A stretch of 26,053 nucleotides of DNA from CAYLZN01 sp964387935 (lineage in GTDB: Bacteria; Acidobacteriota; Vicinamibacteria; Vicinamibacterales; JAFNAJ01), in NCBI GenBank assembly GCA_964387935.1, contig CAYLZN010000041.1, forward strand, positions 1 through 26,053, in the 5' to 3' direction. The position numbers and the translations under genes were made by a program. Numbering within the stretch: the stretch's first letter is position 1; each line of letters begins with the position of its first letter. Below, one piece after another: positions 1-7,588 of this stretch. The notes beneath the pieces are model-generated. The model ran no database searches, was not told where the DNA came from, and saw nothing but the letters and a program-made list of their open reading frames with translations.

Positions 1-785
1 GGCCGTGACGCCGACGCCGGATCCGGGTTCGTGCTGAGCGCGCCGAGCCGGGAGAACGCCAGCAGCGTGAGCGGCATCACCAGGCCGGCCCCGCCCCCGG
101 CCACCATGACCGGCGCCTCGTCGCGCGCCACGAGACGGGCGGCCTCGAGGACCGCGTGGGCCCCTGACGCGCACGCCGTGTCCACCGCCACCTCGGGCCC
201 GTTCAGGCCAAGCGCGATGGCCACCGCCCGCACCGCGGCTGCCCCGTCGCGGCGAAAGAAGGCCGAGGGATGCACCACGCCCTCTCGCATGGCGCGCGGC
301 AGGTCGAGCCGCGCCTCGTCGCCGTCCCGACACCGCCACAGGTCCCTGAGCTGGCGCATGTGCAGGTAGTTGACGCTGAGCCCGACAGACGCGCCGGCTC
401 CAGTGCCCTCGTGCCGCTCGAGGCCGGCATCCTGCCACGCCTCGCGGGCCGCCGCCAGAAACAGTTGCGTCCCTCGGCGCGTCACACCCGGTGGGAGGCC
501 CAGGGACGATTCGGTCCCCGCCACCTCAGTGGGATCCCACGGAGTCACCTCGGCGGCAACGCGTGCTGCGTAGGCCGCTGCGTCGAACCGCCGGATCGGG
601 GCGCACCCATGCTCGCCGGCCAGGAGCCGGGGCCACGCGGCGCGCAGCGAAGGGCCGAGGGCGCACACGAGCCCGAGCCCGGTGATGGCCACGGCCGGCT
701 GGTTGACCTCTGTGGAGAACAAAGTCGGGCGCCCAGTCACCGCGCGGGCTGGCGGCCACGCGGGGACTGCGGGATTGCCGGCCAT
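1..785 (-). CDS. Beta-ketoacyl-ACP synthase (KAS I/II type), 3' part cut by window edge
   Basis: This is the N-terminal 261 residues of a thiolase-fold condensing enzyme, which extends an acyl chain by decarboxylative condensation with malonyl-ACP in the cytoplasm. Visible family features are the N-terminal AITGLGLVCALG strand, the nucleophile motif VDTACASG with Cys205, and FSRLGALSTN, which matches the FabF-type segment before the first catalytic His. Both catalytic His residues would lie beyond the window edge. The ATG at 785 is used because the frame is open from there. It adds about 27 residues before the conserved domain and has no good ribosome site, so GTG at codon 16 or TTG at codon 22 are alternatives. 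It could be fatty-acid FabF or a ketosynthase of a secondary pathway; the visible part cannot decide. It is divergent from the small gene at 852. Confidence 0.88.
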   Translation of the reverse strand, partial: MAGNPAVPAWPPARAVTGRPTLFSTEVNQPAVAITGLGLVCALGPSLRAAWPRLLAGEHGCAPIRRFDAAAYAARVAAEVTPWDPTEVAGTESSLGLPPGVTRRGTQLFLAAAREAWQDAGLERHEGTGAGASVGLSVNYLHMRQLRDLWRCRDGDEARLDLPRAMREGVVHPSAFFRRDGAAAVRAVAIALGLNGPEVAVDTACASGAHAVLEAARLVARDEAPVMVAGGGAGLVMPLTLLAFSRLGALSTNPDPASASR

Positions 786-851
786 GGGGATTGGCACTGT
801 CGTTGCCGATTGCCCTGGTACACGGTGTGAAACTGCGGAACGGAGCTGGCC

Positions 852-1172
852 ATGGACGGACGCTTTCAGCCCACCTCACCGGTTCGCGTCACGGGACGCG
901 AGGAGATGCACGCGCTCAGTTCGTCGGTGGCCGCCGCGCTCCAGCGCGCGGGGCTCTCCGACCTGCTCGAGGATCTGCGGCGTCGGGTGATCGATCGGGC
1001 GCCGGCCGAGGTCTGTGACTCCGTCGAATCTGGCAACGACCTGCACCTCCGCTACAAGCCCATGGTCGAACTCGTGCTTCACGAGGTCCGCGACGTCGCC
1101 CGGATGCCGCACCTGTCAGCCGGGCACCGCCGCCACCGGATCGCCTGGGCCCTCACCATGGCCGGCCTCTGA
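852..1172 (+). CDS. Small hypothetical protein, 106 aa
   Basis: I do not recognise a family. The protein is charged and probably helical and soluble, with no signal peptide or membrane segment. A leucine-rich stretch around residues 25-45 (ALQRAGLSDLLEDLRRRV) is followed by a His/Arg-rich end. The case for a real gene is the strong G/C bias at third codon positions, a GGAG ribosome site 7 nt before the ATG (near 845), and a neat fit between the divergent ketosynthase and the convergent response regulator. A strong hairpin at 1243-1285 follows. The opposite strand is also open over part of this region, so the call is moderate. Confidence 0.65.
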   Translation: MDGRFQPTSPVRVTGREEMHALSSSVAAALQRAGLSDLLEDLRRRVIDRAPAEVCDSVESGNDLHLRYKPMVELVLHEVRDVARMPHLSAGHRRHRIAWALTMAGL

Positions 1173-1242
1173 CGCGCCGGCCCACCAGCTTCGCCAGCCG
1201 TCGGATGAACGGCGGCGAGGACCGCGGCACAGGCCGCAGCGC

Positions 1243-1285
1243 GCGACTGGCAGCCGGGAGCACAATGTCTCCGGCCGCCAGTCGC
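1243..1285. terminator. Strong hairpin between convergent genes, terminator-like without a U-tract
   Basis: The arm 1243-1260 pairs with 1269-1285: 9 bp (GCGACTGGC), one A/C mismatch, 5 bp (GCCGG), a bulged G and 2 bp, around an 8-nt loop. It starts 4 nt beyond the response-regulator stop and also lies downstream of the plus-strand small gene, so it could serve both. No run of T follows on either strand. A canonical Rho-independent terminator is therefore not supported; 3'-end protection or Rho-assisted ending is possible. Confidence 0.45.
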
Positions 1286-1289
1286 ACGA

Positions 1290-1976
1290 TTATCCGACGA
1301 ACTTGTACCCGACCCCGTGCACCGTCAGCAGGTGCGTCGGCTGGTGAGGCTCGATTTCGATCTTCTGGCGCAGTTTCGCGACGAAGTTGTCGATGGTGCG
1401 AGTCGTCGGCGCCTCCTCGTACCCCCAGACCTCGTTGAGGATCCGGTCGCGCGTGACGACGTCGCCCCGGTGCTGCACGAAGTAGCGGAGCAATTCGAAC
1501 TCCCGCGAGGTCAGCGGCAGGCGCTCGGGGCCGCGGTGAGCCTGGTGCGTACGGAAGTCCACCTCGACGTCGCCGATCCGGCAGGTGTCGGGCGGAGTCC
1601 CGGGCGCGGCGGAAGAACGCCGGAGCACCGCGCGGATCCTGGCGAGCAGTTCGGCGATGCTGAACGGCTTGGTCAGGTAATCGTCGGCCCCGAGTTCCAG
1701 CCCGAGGATCTTGTCCGTGTCCTGGGATCGTGCGGTCAACATGACCACCGGGGTGGAGTGGTCGAGGGCCCGGAGTTCGCGACAGACGTCGAGTCCGCTC
1801 TTGCGCGGCAGCATGAGGTCGAGAATGACCAGGTCCGGGCGCTGGCCGAGCGCCAGGGCCAGACCCTGCTCGCCATCGGCCGCCGTCAGCACCTCGTAGC
1901 CCTCGAGTTCGAGGTTGTCACGCAGCCCCAGCAGCATCTGGGGTTCGTCGTCGATGACCAGGATCCGCTTCACCAT
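1290..1976 (-). CDS. OmpR/PhoB-family response regulator
   Basis: This 228-residue DNA-binding response regulator has a receiver domain (residues about 3-117) and a C-terminal winged helix (about 130-226). The receiver has the acidic pair Asp9/Asp10, phospho-acceptor Asp53 in VILDLMLP, Thr81 in MLTAR and Lys103 in YLTKPF, so it should be phosphorylatable. The effector domain has the OmpR pattern LTSREFELLRYF, the recognition-helix region TIDNFVAKLRQKIE and the ending VHGVGYKFVG. The ATG at 1976 directly follows a GGAGAGGGAGG purine stretch; GTG as codon 2 is a possible alternative. The gene starts 59 nt inside the 3' end of the sensor kinase gene, so the two are surely a cognate pair. Its target genes cannot be told from the window. 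Confidence 0.95.
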   Translation of the reverse strand: MVKRILVIDDEPQMLLGLRDNLELEGYEVLTAADGEQGLALALGQRPDLVILDLMLPRKSGLDVCRELRALDHSTPVVMLTARSQDTDKILGLELGADDYLTKPFSIAELLARIRAVLRRSSAAPGTPPDTCRIGDVEVDFRTHQAHRGPERLPLTSREFELLRYFVQHRGDVVTRDRILNEVWGYEEAPTTRTIDNFVAKLRQKIEIEPHQPTHLLTVHGVGYKFVG

Positions 1977-3654
1977 CCTCCCTCTCCGCCGCCGGGAACA
2001 CGAGGGTGAACGTGCTGCCCCGCCCCGGTTCGCTGTCCACGACCACCCGTCCGTGATGGGCGCGCATCACCTGGTCCACGATGGCCAGGCCGAGCCCGCA
2101 GCCTCGGGGGGAGTCGGCCCCCCCGTCGTCCACCCGGTAGAACTTCCGAAAAATCCGGCGCTGGTGCCGCCGGTGGATCCCGATCCCGTGGTCCTGGACA
2201 CGCAGCATCACCCCGCGGGGGACGTGGCCCACCGCGATCTCGAGGCGGCGCGACGTTCCCGAGTACTTCATCGCGTTCGTGATCAGGTTGCCGATCGCCA
2301 GGCTGACGGCGTCCTCGTCGGCCGCCACGCGCGGCAGGTGTTCGTCCACGGTGAGCGACACCTCGAAGCCTTCGTGCTCGAACTGCGGGCCGAAGCCCGT
2401 GACGATGCGGCGCGTGATCTGCCCGAGCTCGACGGGCTGCAGCCGGTACATGCGCAGCCCCGACTCGATGCGGGAGAAATCGAGGACGTTGTCGATGAGG
2501 GTCCCGAGCTTCTTCGCTTCGCGGTTGATGATCGCGTAGTACTCGCGGGCCCGCTGCGCGCTTCGCACGCGGCCGAGGTCCAGGGTTTCGGCAAACAGCT
2601 GGATGAGGGCGAGCGGTGTCTTGAGATCGTGCGACACGCTGGCCACGAAGTGCGATTTCGCTTCCGCGAGCCGCATCTCCGTGAGGGCCGTGCGCACGGC
2701 GAGCGCGACGCCCAGCGTCATGAGGCCGCCGAGCACCGCGAGCAGCGTGCGATGTCCGGACGTGCTCGCGTGCGCAATCGTCTGAGCCGTGCCTTCTTCG
2801 TAGCCGACCCGCAGCGTCCACTCGGTCTGGCAGCCGCGGCACAGGTCCTGTCCCGGCATGATGCCCGGGGAGAAGAACACCACGGGCAGCTGGCGCTGCT
2901 CGATGACCTGGAGGGAGTGAACGGGATCCGACCGGTAGACGGGCTCCTGGCGCTGGTCCATCAGGTCGGCCTCCAGCGTGGCGAGGCTCGTGCGCCGGCG
3001 CGCTTCGGCCACCAGGGGCCCGAGCACGTGCGGCAGCTCCTGGGAGGTGAAGCGGCCCATGTCCACGCGGAATCCGATGAAGCTCGTGACCCGCTGGCGG
3101 GCGGAGGAATCGAACAGCAGGTGCAGCACCAGGGCCTGCGGTCGTCCGTCGATCGTCTCGGTGGACATGCCCCAGGGCACGCGATGTCCCGCCAGTTCCT
3201 CGGCGCGGGTGACGAGCAGGGCGGCCTCTGGCCCGGCGGGCTCGAAGCGCGGGAAGGCGACGGCGCCGCCCGCGCCGTGCGTCACCATTTCGAAGGCGTC
3301 CCCGGCGCCCTTCTCCCGGATCGAGGCCAGATAGAAGGCATCGACGAGCGACAGCGCGCGCGTCCGTTCGCGCAGGGCCGCCCCCACGTGCGCGAGGTCG
3401 ACGCGCTCGATGGCAAGATGATCGATGCGCTCGATCTCGAAGGACGGCGCTTCGAAGCGTCCGGTGAGCGATTGGCGGAGCGAATCGGCCACCTGAGCCC
3501 CGAGCGTCTGGAGGACGGCCGCGGACGTCCGTTCGAGATCCTGAAGCGAGCGGAACTGCACCACGAGCAGGGCGCCCACGGGAATGGCCAGCGCCACCGC
3601 GAGCCCTACGACGAGGCGCAGGCTGCGACTTCGGAACCCCGGCGTCAACGGCAT
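1918..3654 (-). CDS. Membrane sensor histidine kinase, cognate partner of the OmpR-type regulator
   Basis: This 578-residue transmembrane kinase has TM1 at about residues 11-34, a roughly 260-residue extracytoplasmic sensor, TM2 at about 299-322, HisKA with phospho-acceptor His343 in SVSHDLKTPLAL, and an ATPase domain with NLITNAMKYSG (N box), DHGIGI (G1) and GCGLGLAI (G2). The sensor resembles no ligand-binding fold I can name. It carries a CxxC (CRGCQTEW) about 30 residues before TM2. The ATG at 3654 is preferred because TM1 follows at once; the frame stays open upstream into the nfnB-like gene. The gene lies 49 bp after the nfnB-like stop on the same strand. The C-terminal tail after STFTLVFP is polar and lies in the overlap with the regulator gene. 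Confidence 0.94.
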   Translation of the reverse strand: MPLTPGFRSRSLRLVVGLAVALAIPVGALLVVQFRSLQDLERTSAAVLQTLGAQVADSLRQSLTGRFEAPSFEIERIDHLAIERVDLAHVGAALRERTRALSLVDAFYLASIREKGAGDAFEMVTHGAGGAVAFPRFEPAGPEAALLVTRAEELAGHRVPWGMSTETIDGRPQALVLHLLFDSSARQRVTSFIGFRVDMGRFTSQELPHVLGPLVAEARRRTSLATLEADLMDQRQEPVYRSDPVHSLQVIEQRQLPVVFFSPGIMPGQDLCRGCQTEWTLRVGYEEGTAQTIAHASTSGHRTLLAVLGGLMTLGVALAVRTALTEMRLAEAKSHFVASVSHDLKTPLALIQLFAETLDLGRVRSAQRAREYYAIINREAKKLGTLIDNVLDFSRIESGLRMYRLQPVELGQITRRIVTGFGPQFEHEGFEVSLTVDEHLPRVAADEDAVSLAIGNLITNAMKYSGTSRRLEIAVGHVPRGVMLRVQDHGIGIHRRHQRRIFRKFYRVDDGGADSPRGCGLGLAIVDQVMRAHHGRVVVDSEPGRGSTFTLVFPAAEREDGEADPGHRRRTPDAAGAA

Positions 3655-3703
3655 TGCTGCTCGGTCGGCGTCGCCAGCGTAGCACAGTGCCGACGTTCCG
3701 GCG

Positions 3704-5122
3704 CTACGAGCATCCGTCCGGGAACGTCGTCGAGACGTACTCGTGAATCGCGCGCGCGGCACGACGCCCGGCCCCCATCGCGGAGATGACCGTGGCGCCG
3801 CCGGTGACGATGTCCCCGCCCGCGAAGACGCCCTTCTTCTGGGTGGCGCCGGTCGCGGGATCCGCGATGATGTTCCCCCACTTGTTGACCGGCAGGTCCG
3901 GCGTCGTCTGACGGATCAGCGGGTTGGCGCCCTGGCCGACCGCGAAGACGACGCACTCGACATCGAGGTCGAACTCCGAACCGGCGAGGGGCACCGGACT
4001 GCGTCGCCCCGACGCGTCCGGCTCGCCGAGTTCCATGCGCTGGCACCGGATGGCCCGCACCCTGTGGTCGTCGTCTCCCAGGATGGCCACGGGCGCCGCG
4101 AGCAGGATGAACTCGATCCCCTCTTCCGCGGCGTGTTCGACTTCCTCGGCCCGGGCAGGCATCTCGGCACGTGAGCGCCGGTAGACGAGATAGGCCTTGT
4201 CGGCCCCGAGCCGCCGCGCCGTGCGCACGGAGTCCATGGCCGTGTTCCCGCCCCCGATGACCGCGACGTGGGCGGCACGGATCATCGGGGTGTCGCTGTC
4301 GCGGCGGTATCCCTTCATCAGGTTCGATCGCGTGAGGTACTCGTTGGCGGAGTACACGCCGACGAGGTTGATGCCGGGGATGTTCGCGAAGTGCGGCAGT
4401 CCGGCGCCGGTGCCGATGAACACGGCCTCGTACCCGTGCTCGAGGAACAGTTCGTCGATGGTCACGGTGCGGCCGATGATGTGGTTCGTCTTGACCTCGA
4501 CGCCGAGGCGTTCGAGCGTGTGCACCTCGCGCACCACGATGTCCTTGGGCAGGCGGAACTCGGGGATGCCGTAGATCAGTACGCCGCCCGCCCTGTGGAG
4601 CGCCTCGAAGATCGTCACGGTGTGCCCGAGACGCGCGAGGTCGGCGGCGGCTGTGAGTCCGGCGGGCCCCGATCCGACGATCGCGATCTTGTGACCGGTC
4701 GGCGGGGCGACCTCGCAGGGCACCTCGAGCCCGCGTTCAGCCGCCCAGTCGGCGACGAAGCGTTCCAGGCGCCCGATGGCCACGGCATCGAACTTCTTGC
4801 TCAGGGTGCACTCGGCCTCGCACTGCTCTTCCTGCGGGCAGACGCGGCCGCAGATGGCCGGCAGCAGGTTCTTCTCGGACAGGGTGCGGTAGGCGCCCTC
4901 GAAGTCCCCGGCGGCGACTTCCATGATGAAGCGCGGGATGTCGATCTCGACCGGGCAGCCCTTGATACACGGGCGGTTCTTGCATTCGATGCACCGGGTG
5001 GCCTCGGCGATGGCCATGTCGGCCGTGTAGCCGGTGGCCACCTCGTCGAAGTCGTGGCTCCGTCCTTCCGCGTCGCGGCAGGGCATCGGGGTCTTCGTCT
5101 TCTGTGTGATCTTGCGCGCCAT
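3704..5122 (-). CDS. nfnB: NfnB / SudA / homotetrameric GltA-like FAD, iron-sulfur oxidoreductase large subunit
   Basis: This 472-residue protein belongs to the glutamate synthase small-subunit-like family. Cys44, Cys47, Cys52 and Cys56 (CIECKNRPCIKGCP) and Cys91, Cys95, Cys101 and Cys105 (CGRVCPQEEQCEAEC) supply ligands for [4Fe-4S] clusters. They are followed by an FAD Rossmann motif (IVGSGPAGLTAAADLA) and a second nucleotide site (VIGGGNTAMDSVRTARRLGA) for NADPH. In NfnAB enzymes this subunit carries the bifurcating FAD and reacts with ferredoxin and NADP(H). Databases often label it NADPH-dependent glutamate synthase. The partner gene ends 5 nt upstream, which favours an Nfn/Sud-type heterodimer over a lone GltA, and no large glutamate synthase subunit is present. 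ATG 5122 gives the standard MARKITQKTKTPMP-type N-terminus. Sequence alone does not separate Nfn (electron bifurcation) from sulfide dehydrogenase activity. Confidence 0.9.
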   Translation of the reverse strand: MARKITQKTKTPMPCRDAEGRSHDFDEVATGYTADMAIAEATRCIECKNRPCIKGCPVEIDIPRFIMEVAAGDFEGAYRTLSEKNLLPAICGRVCPQEEQCEAECTLSKKFDAVAIGRLERFVADWAAERGLEVPCEVAPPTGHKIAIVGSGPAGLTAAADLARLGHTVTIFEALHRAGGVLIYGIPEFRLPKDIVVREVHTLERLGVEVKTNHIIGRTVTIDELFLEHGYEAVFIGTGAGLPHFANIPGINLVGVYSANEYLTRSNLMKGYRRDSDTPMIRAAHVAVIGGGNTAMDSVRTARRLGADKAYLVYRRSRAEMPARAEEVEHAAEEGIEFILLAAPVAILGDDDHRVRAIRCQRMELGEPDASGRRSPVPLAGSEFDLDVECVVFAVGQGANPLIRQTTPDLPVNKWGNIIADPATGATQKKGVFAGGDIVTGGATVISAMGAGRRAARAIHEYVSTTFPDGCS

Positions 5123-5127
5123 GATCG

Positions 5128-6006
5128 CTATACCGCCCAGAAGCTGTCCTCGCGCGCCTGCTGTTCCTGCGAGGCGCATTGTGCCTTCCACCGTTCGGTG
5201 GCCGTCTGTTCTTCGACGCGGTAGGCTCGCATGCGCGCCGCCAGATCGGCGAAGTCCACCTGGTGCCCATCGAACTCCGGCCCGTCGACACAGACGAACT
5301 TCGGCGTGCCGCCCACCACGACGCGGCAGCCCCCGCACATGCCCGTGCCATCCACCATGATGGGATTGAGGCTCACGGTGGTCTTGAGGCCGATCTCGCG
5401 CGTCACGTCGCAGACCGCCCGCATCATCGGCAGGGGGCCGACGGCCACCACTTCGTCGAGGCGGGCGCCTTCCGCGAGCAGGTCGCGCAGGGCGTCGGTC
5501 ACGAGCCCCTGGCGGCCGTAGCTGCCATCGTCAGTCGTGACGATGACGCGGTCCGCGACGTCGCGCATCTCCGGTTCGAGGAGGATCAGTGACCGGGAAC
5601 GGCCGCCGATGATGGCGGTGACGTGGCCTCCGGCACGCCGGACTCCGGCCGCGATGGGATAGACGACGGCCGTGCCGATGCCACCGCCGATCGCGCAGAC
5701 ATGCGCGCCCGGCTCGATGTGCGTCGGCCGCCCCAGCGGGCCGGCGACGTCGGCAATGGAGGCGCCGTGCGGCAGCGCGTTGAGCTGGCGCGTGGACTTG
5801 CCGACACCCTGCACGACGAGCGCGATGGCGTGGCGCGCCGGATCGACGTCGGCAATCGTCAGCGGGATCCGCTCCCCTTCCTCGTCGACGCGGACGATGA
5901 CGAACTGGCCCGGCTGGCGGCGTCGAATGACGTGGGGGGCCTCGATCCACAGGCGGTGGACGTCGGTCGCGATCTCTTCGTTGCTGAGGATTCGAAACAC
6001 AGGCAC
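5128..6006 (-). CDS. nfnA: NfnA / SudB-like FAD and [2Fe-2S] NAD(P)H oxidoreductase small subunit
   Basis: This 292-residue ferredoxin-NADP reductase-fold protein matches the sulfide/dihydroorotate-dehydrogenase-like family. The N-terminal barrel has the FAD-binding RxPLT-like segment ERIPLTIADVD. The nucleotide domain starts at AIGGGIGTAVVYPIA. The C-terminal [2Fe-2S] motif has Asp219, Cys224, Cys227 and Cys239 (DGTGMCGGC, then FVCVDGPEFDGH), matching the one-Asp three-Cys ligation known in NfnA. It lies 5 nt upstream of the large-subunit gene, so the two are co-transcribed and very probably form one complex. The GTG at 6006 gives the usual N-terminus. A second GTG at codon 3 (6000) has a better placed AGAGGTG ribosome site and may be the true start. 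The C-terminal tail beyond about residue 250 is typical of the family. Confidence 0.9.
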   Translation of the reverse strand: MPVFRILSNEEIATDVHRLWIEAPHVIRRRQPGQFVIVRVDEEGERIPLTIADVDPARHAIALVVQGVGKSTRQLNALPHGASIADVAGPLGRPTHIEPGAHVCAIGGGIGTAVVYPIAAGVRRAGGHVTAIIGGRSRSLILLEPEMRDVADRVIVTTDDGSYGRQGLVTDALRDLLAEGARLDEVVAVGPLPMMRAVCDVTREIGLKTTVSLNPIMVDGTGMCGGCRVVVGGTPKFVCVDGPEFDGHQVDFADLAARMRAYRVEEQTATERWKAQCASQEQQAREDSFWAV

Positions 6007-6095
6007 CTCTACCGGCGCACTGCCGGGATCACGGCGTTCGGACCGGCCTCAGGCTCATCGGAGCAAAGGTGATGCCGGGTGACCGCCCCACGCGG

Positions 6096-7310
6096 TCAGT
6101 GCACCCGCTGCCCACGGGCCCACGTGGCGACGCAGGCGTTGGCCTGGAAGTGGTAGAGCCAGTGGTCCACGTCGGGCGCGTCGATTACCGCGAAATCGGC
6201 CGAAAATCCCGGTTCGATGGCGCCGCACAGCCCCCCGAGCGCCAGAGCGGCCGCCGCCGCCGATGTGGCGCCGCAGAGCGCCTCGGACGGGGTCATCCGC
6301 TGGAGGGTGCAGGCGAGCATCATGGCCAGAGGCAGGTGGTAGCTGGGTGCGGTGCCGGGGTTGAAGTCCGTGGCGACCGCGACCGGGACACCGGCCGCCA
6401 GGAGCGCGCGGGCCGGGAGCGGCGGCTGACGCAGATAGAGGGTCGCCAGCGGGAGGCTGACGGCGACCACCCCTGCGGCGGCCAGTCGGGCGATGCCCTC
6501 GGCGGACACGTGTTCCAGATGATCAGCGGAGATGGCGCCCATCTCGGCCGCGAGGCGCGCGCCGCCGCCGTCGCTCAACTGGTCGGCGTGCAGCTTGGCC
6601 CGGAGGCCGTGACGGCGTCCGGCCTCGAGGATTGCACGCGCCTCATCCGGACGGAACGCAGACTCCTCGACGAAGACGTCGCAGAAGACGGCGAGGCCGG
6701 CACGGGCGGCGTCGGGGACGATCCGGTCGCACACCAGGTGGACGTAGGTCTCACGCGCGTCACGGTGCTCTGCCGGGATGACGTGGGCGGCCAGCAGCGT
6801 GGGCACGATGCGGAGCGGCTGCGAGACCTGGAGGTCGGCGTAGACCCTCAGCAGTTTCAGTTCCTCGTCGAGGCTGAGGCCGTACCCGCTCTTGCACTCG
6901 ACCGTGGTCACGCCGAGGGCCGCCATCGCGTCCAGGTGTGCCGTGCAGCGCGTGACCAGGTCGGCGTGGGATGCGGCGCGGGTGAGGGCGACCGTGCGCT
7001 GAATCCCCCCGCCCCGTCTGGCGATCTCGAAGTAGGGCTGGCCGAGGAGACGTGCCTCGAACTCGTCCGCGCGCCAGCCGGCGAACGCCAGGTGGGTGTG
7101 ACTGTCGACGAGGCCCGGGATGACGAGCCGGCCTCCAGCCGAGTGGCTGGGCTCGCCGGCCAGCGACCGGGGCAGGGCGCGGCGGGGTCCGACCCAGGTG
7201 ATGCGGTCGCCGTCCCAGGCGAGGACGGCGTCGGGCACGCGGCGAAGCCCGGTCCCCGGCGTGGCCGGGTCCGGTGTGACCAGGAGCCCGATGTCAGTGA
7301 GAAGCGGCAC
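6096..7310 (-). CDS. hutI: Imidazolonepropionase (histidine degradation)
   Basis: This 404-residue amidohydrolase opens 4-imidazolone-5-propionate to N-formimino-L-glutamate, the third step of histidine catabolism, in the cytoplasm. Metal-binding and family motifs are VDSHTHLAFAG (His71, His73), VECKSGYGL, LHADQLSDGGGA, ADHLEH and the late Asp in ATDFNPGT, in the order expected for HutI. The GTG at 7310 fits the family length. The frame is open further upstream to 7415 but those residues look non-protein. A -10-like TATACT ends 8 nt before the GTG, so the mRNA may be leaderless. No other hut gene is in the window. A perfect 7-bp hairpin (TGACCGC, 5-nt loop, GCGGTCA) at 6080-6098 covers the stop codon and has no T-run. 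The nfnA-like gene starts 89 bp downstream on the same strand. Confidence 0.94.
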   Translation of the reverse strand: MPLLTDIGLLVTPDPATPGTGLRRVPDAVLAWDGDRITWVGPRRALPRSLAGEPSHSAGGRLVIPGLVDSHTHLAFAGWRADEFEARLLGQPYFEIARRGGGIQRTVALTRAASHADLVTRCTAHLDAMAALGVTTVECKSGYGLSLDEELKLLRVYADLQVSQPLRIVPTLLAAHVIPAEHRDARETYVHLVCDRIVPDAARAGLAVFCDVFVEESAFRPDEARAILEAGRRHGLRAKLHADQLSDGGGARLAAEMGAISADHLEHVSAEGIARLAAAGVVAVSLPLATLYLRQPPLPARALLAAGVPVAVATDFNPGTAPSYHLPLAMMLACTLQRMTPSEALCGATSAAAAALALGGLCGAIEPGFSADFAVIDAPDVDHWLYHFQANACVATWARGQRVH

Positions 7311-7318
7311 CAGAGGCC

Positions 7319-7324
7319 AGTATA
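7319..7324 (-). promoter_or_regulatory. Possible hutI -10 box, leaderless arrangement
   Basis: On the minus strand TATACT is followed by 8 nt and then the GTG start of hutI, so transcription would begin at or next to the start codon. No convincing -35 box is seen; the 17-nt spacer is a T-rich tract. Weak support, from position and sequence only. Confidence 0.35.
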
Positions 7325-7468
7325 GAAAAAAAGGTGAAAAAGGGGTCGGGAGTCCTTTTAGAAGATTTTGCCACCACGAACGCAGGCGGGCTCCGTGTGC
7401 GTAAACGGCACACAAGGAAGGACTTCCCTTTCGGGAGCCGGACAGCGCCGTCTCCGCGTGCTAGAACG

Positions 7469-7489
7469 GGGTGGCAATTTCTGCCACCC
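7469..7489. other. Perfect 8-bp inverted repeat in the leader of the nuclease gene
   Basis: GGGTGGCA (7469-7476), a 5-nt loop and TGCCACCC (7482-7489) form a perfect palindromic hairpin. It lies about 100 bp before the nuclease start, inside the 278-bp divergent region shared with hutI. It could be a regulator site or an RNA stem in the 5' leader. The rest of 7311-7588 holds an A-rich patch at 7325-7345 and no recognisable gene. Confidence 0.4.
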
Positions 7490-7588
7490 GATTGCACTTT
7501 GTGCGACCGCGTGCTCGCTGGGTTTCAGGCCCGACCCCCTTGTGGGTTCGGTCAGCCTCCGTCAGTCCTCTCCGGTGCAGGTGCAAAC

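Noticed and set aside
1915..3789. A 624-codon plus-strand frame opposite the sensor kinase
   Set aside because: The minus strand carries all histidine kinase motifs; the plus translation shows no domain.
3704..5122. True glutamate synthase small subunit
   Set aside because: No large GltB-type subunit is present, and the adjoining NfnA/SudB-like gene points to an Nfn/Sud-type complex, though the label remains possible for a homotetrameric enzyme.
7473..7495. Possible sigma-54 promoter (TGGCA and TTGCA elements)
   Set aside because: GG-to-GC spacing is wrong for a -24/-12 promoter in the two registers tried, and the bases are better explained by the 8-bp palindrome.
7334..7588. Upstream extension of the nuclease reading frame to an ATG at 7334
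   Set aside because: A clear signal peptide begins at 7589, and the extension is basic, unlike any leader, and would bury the signal sequence.
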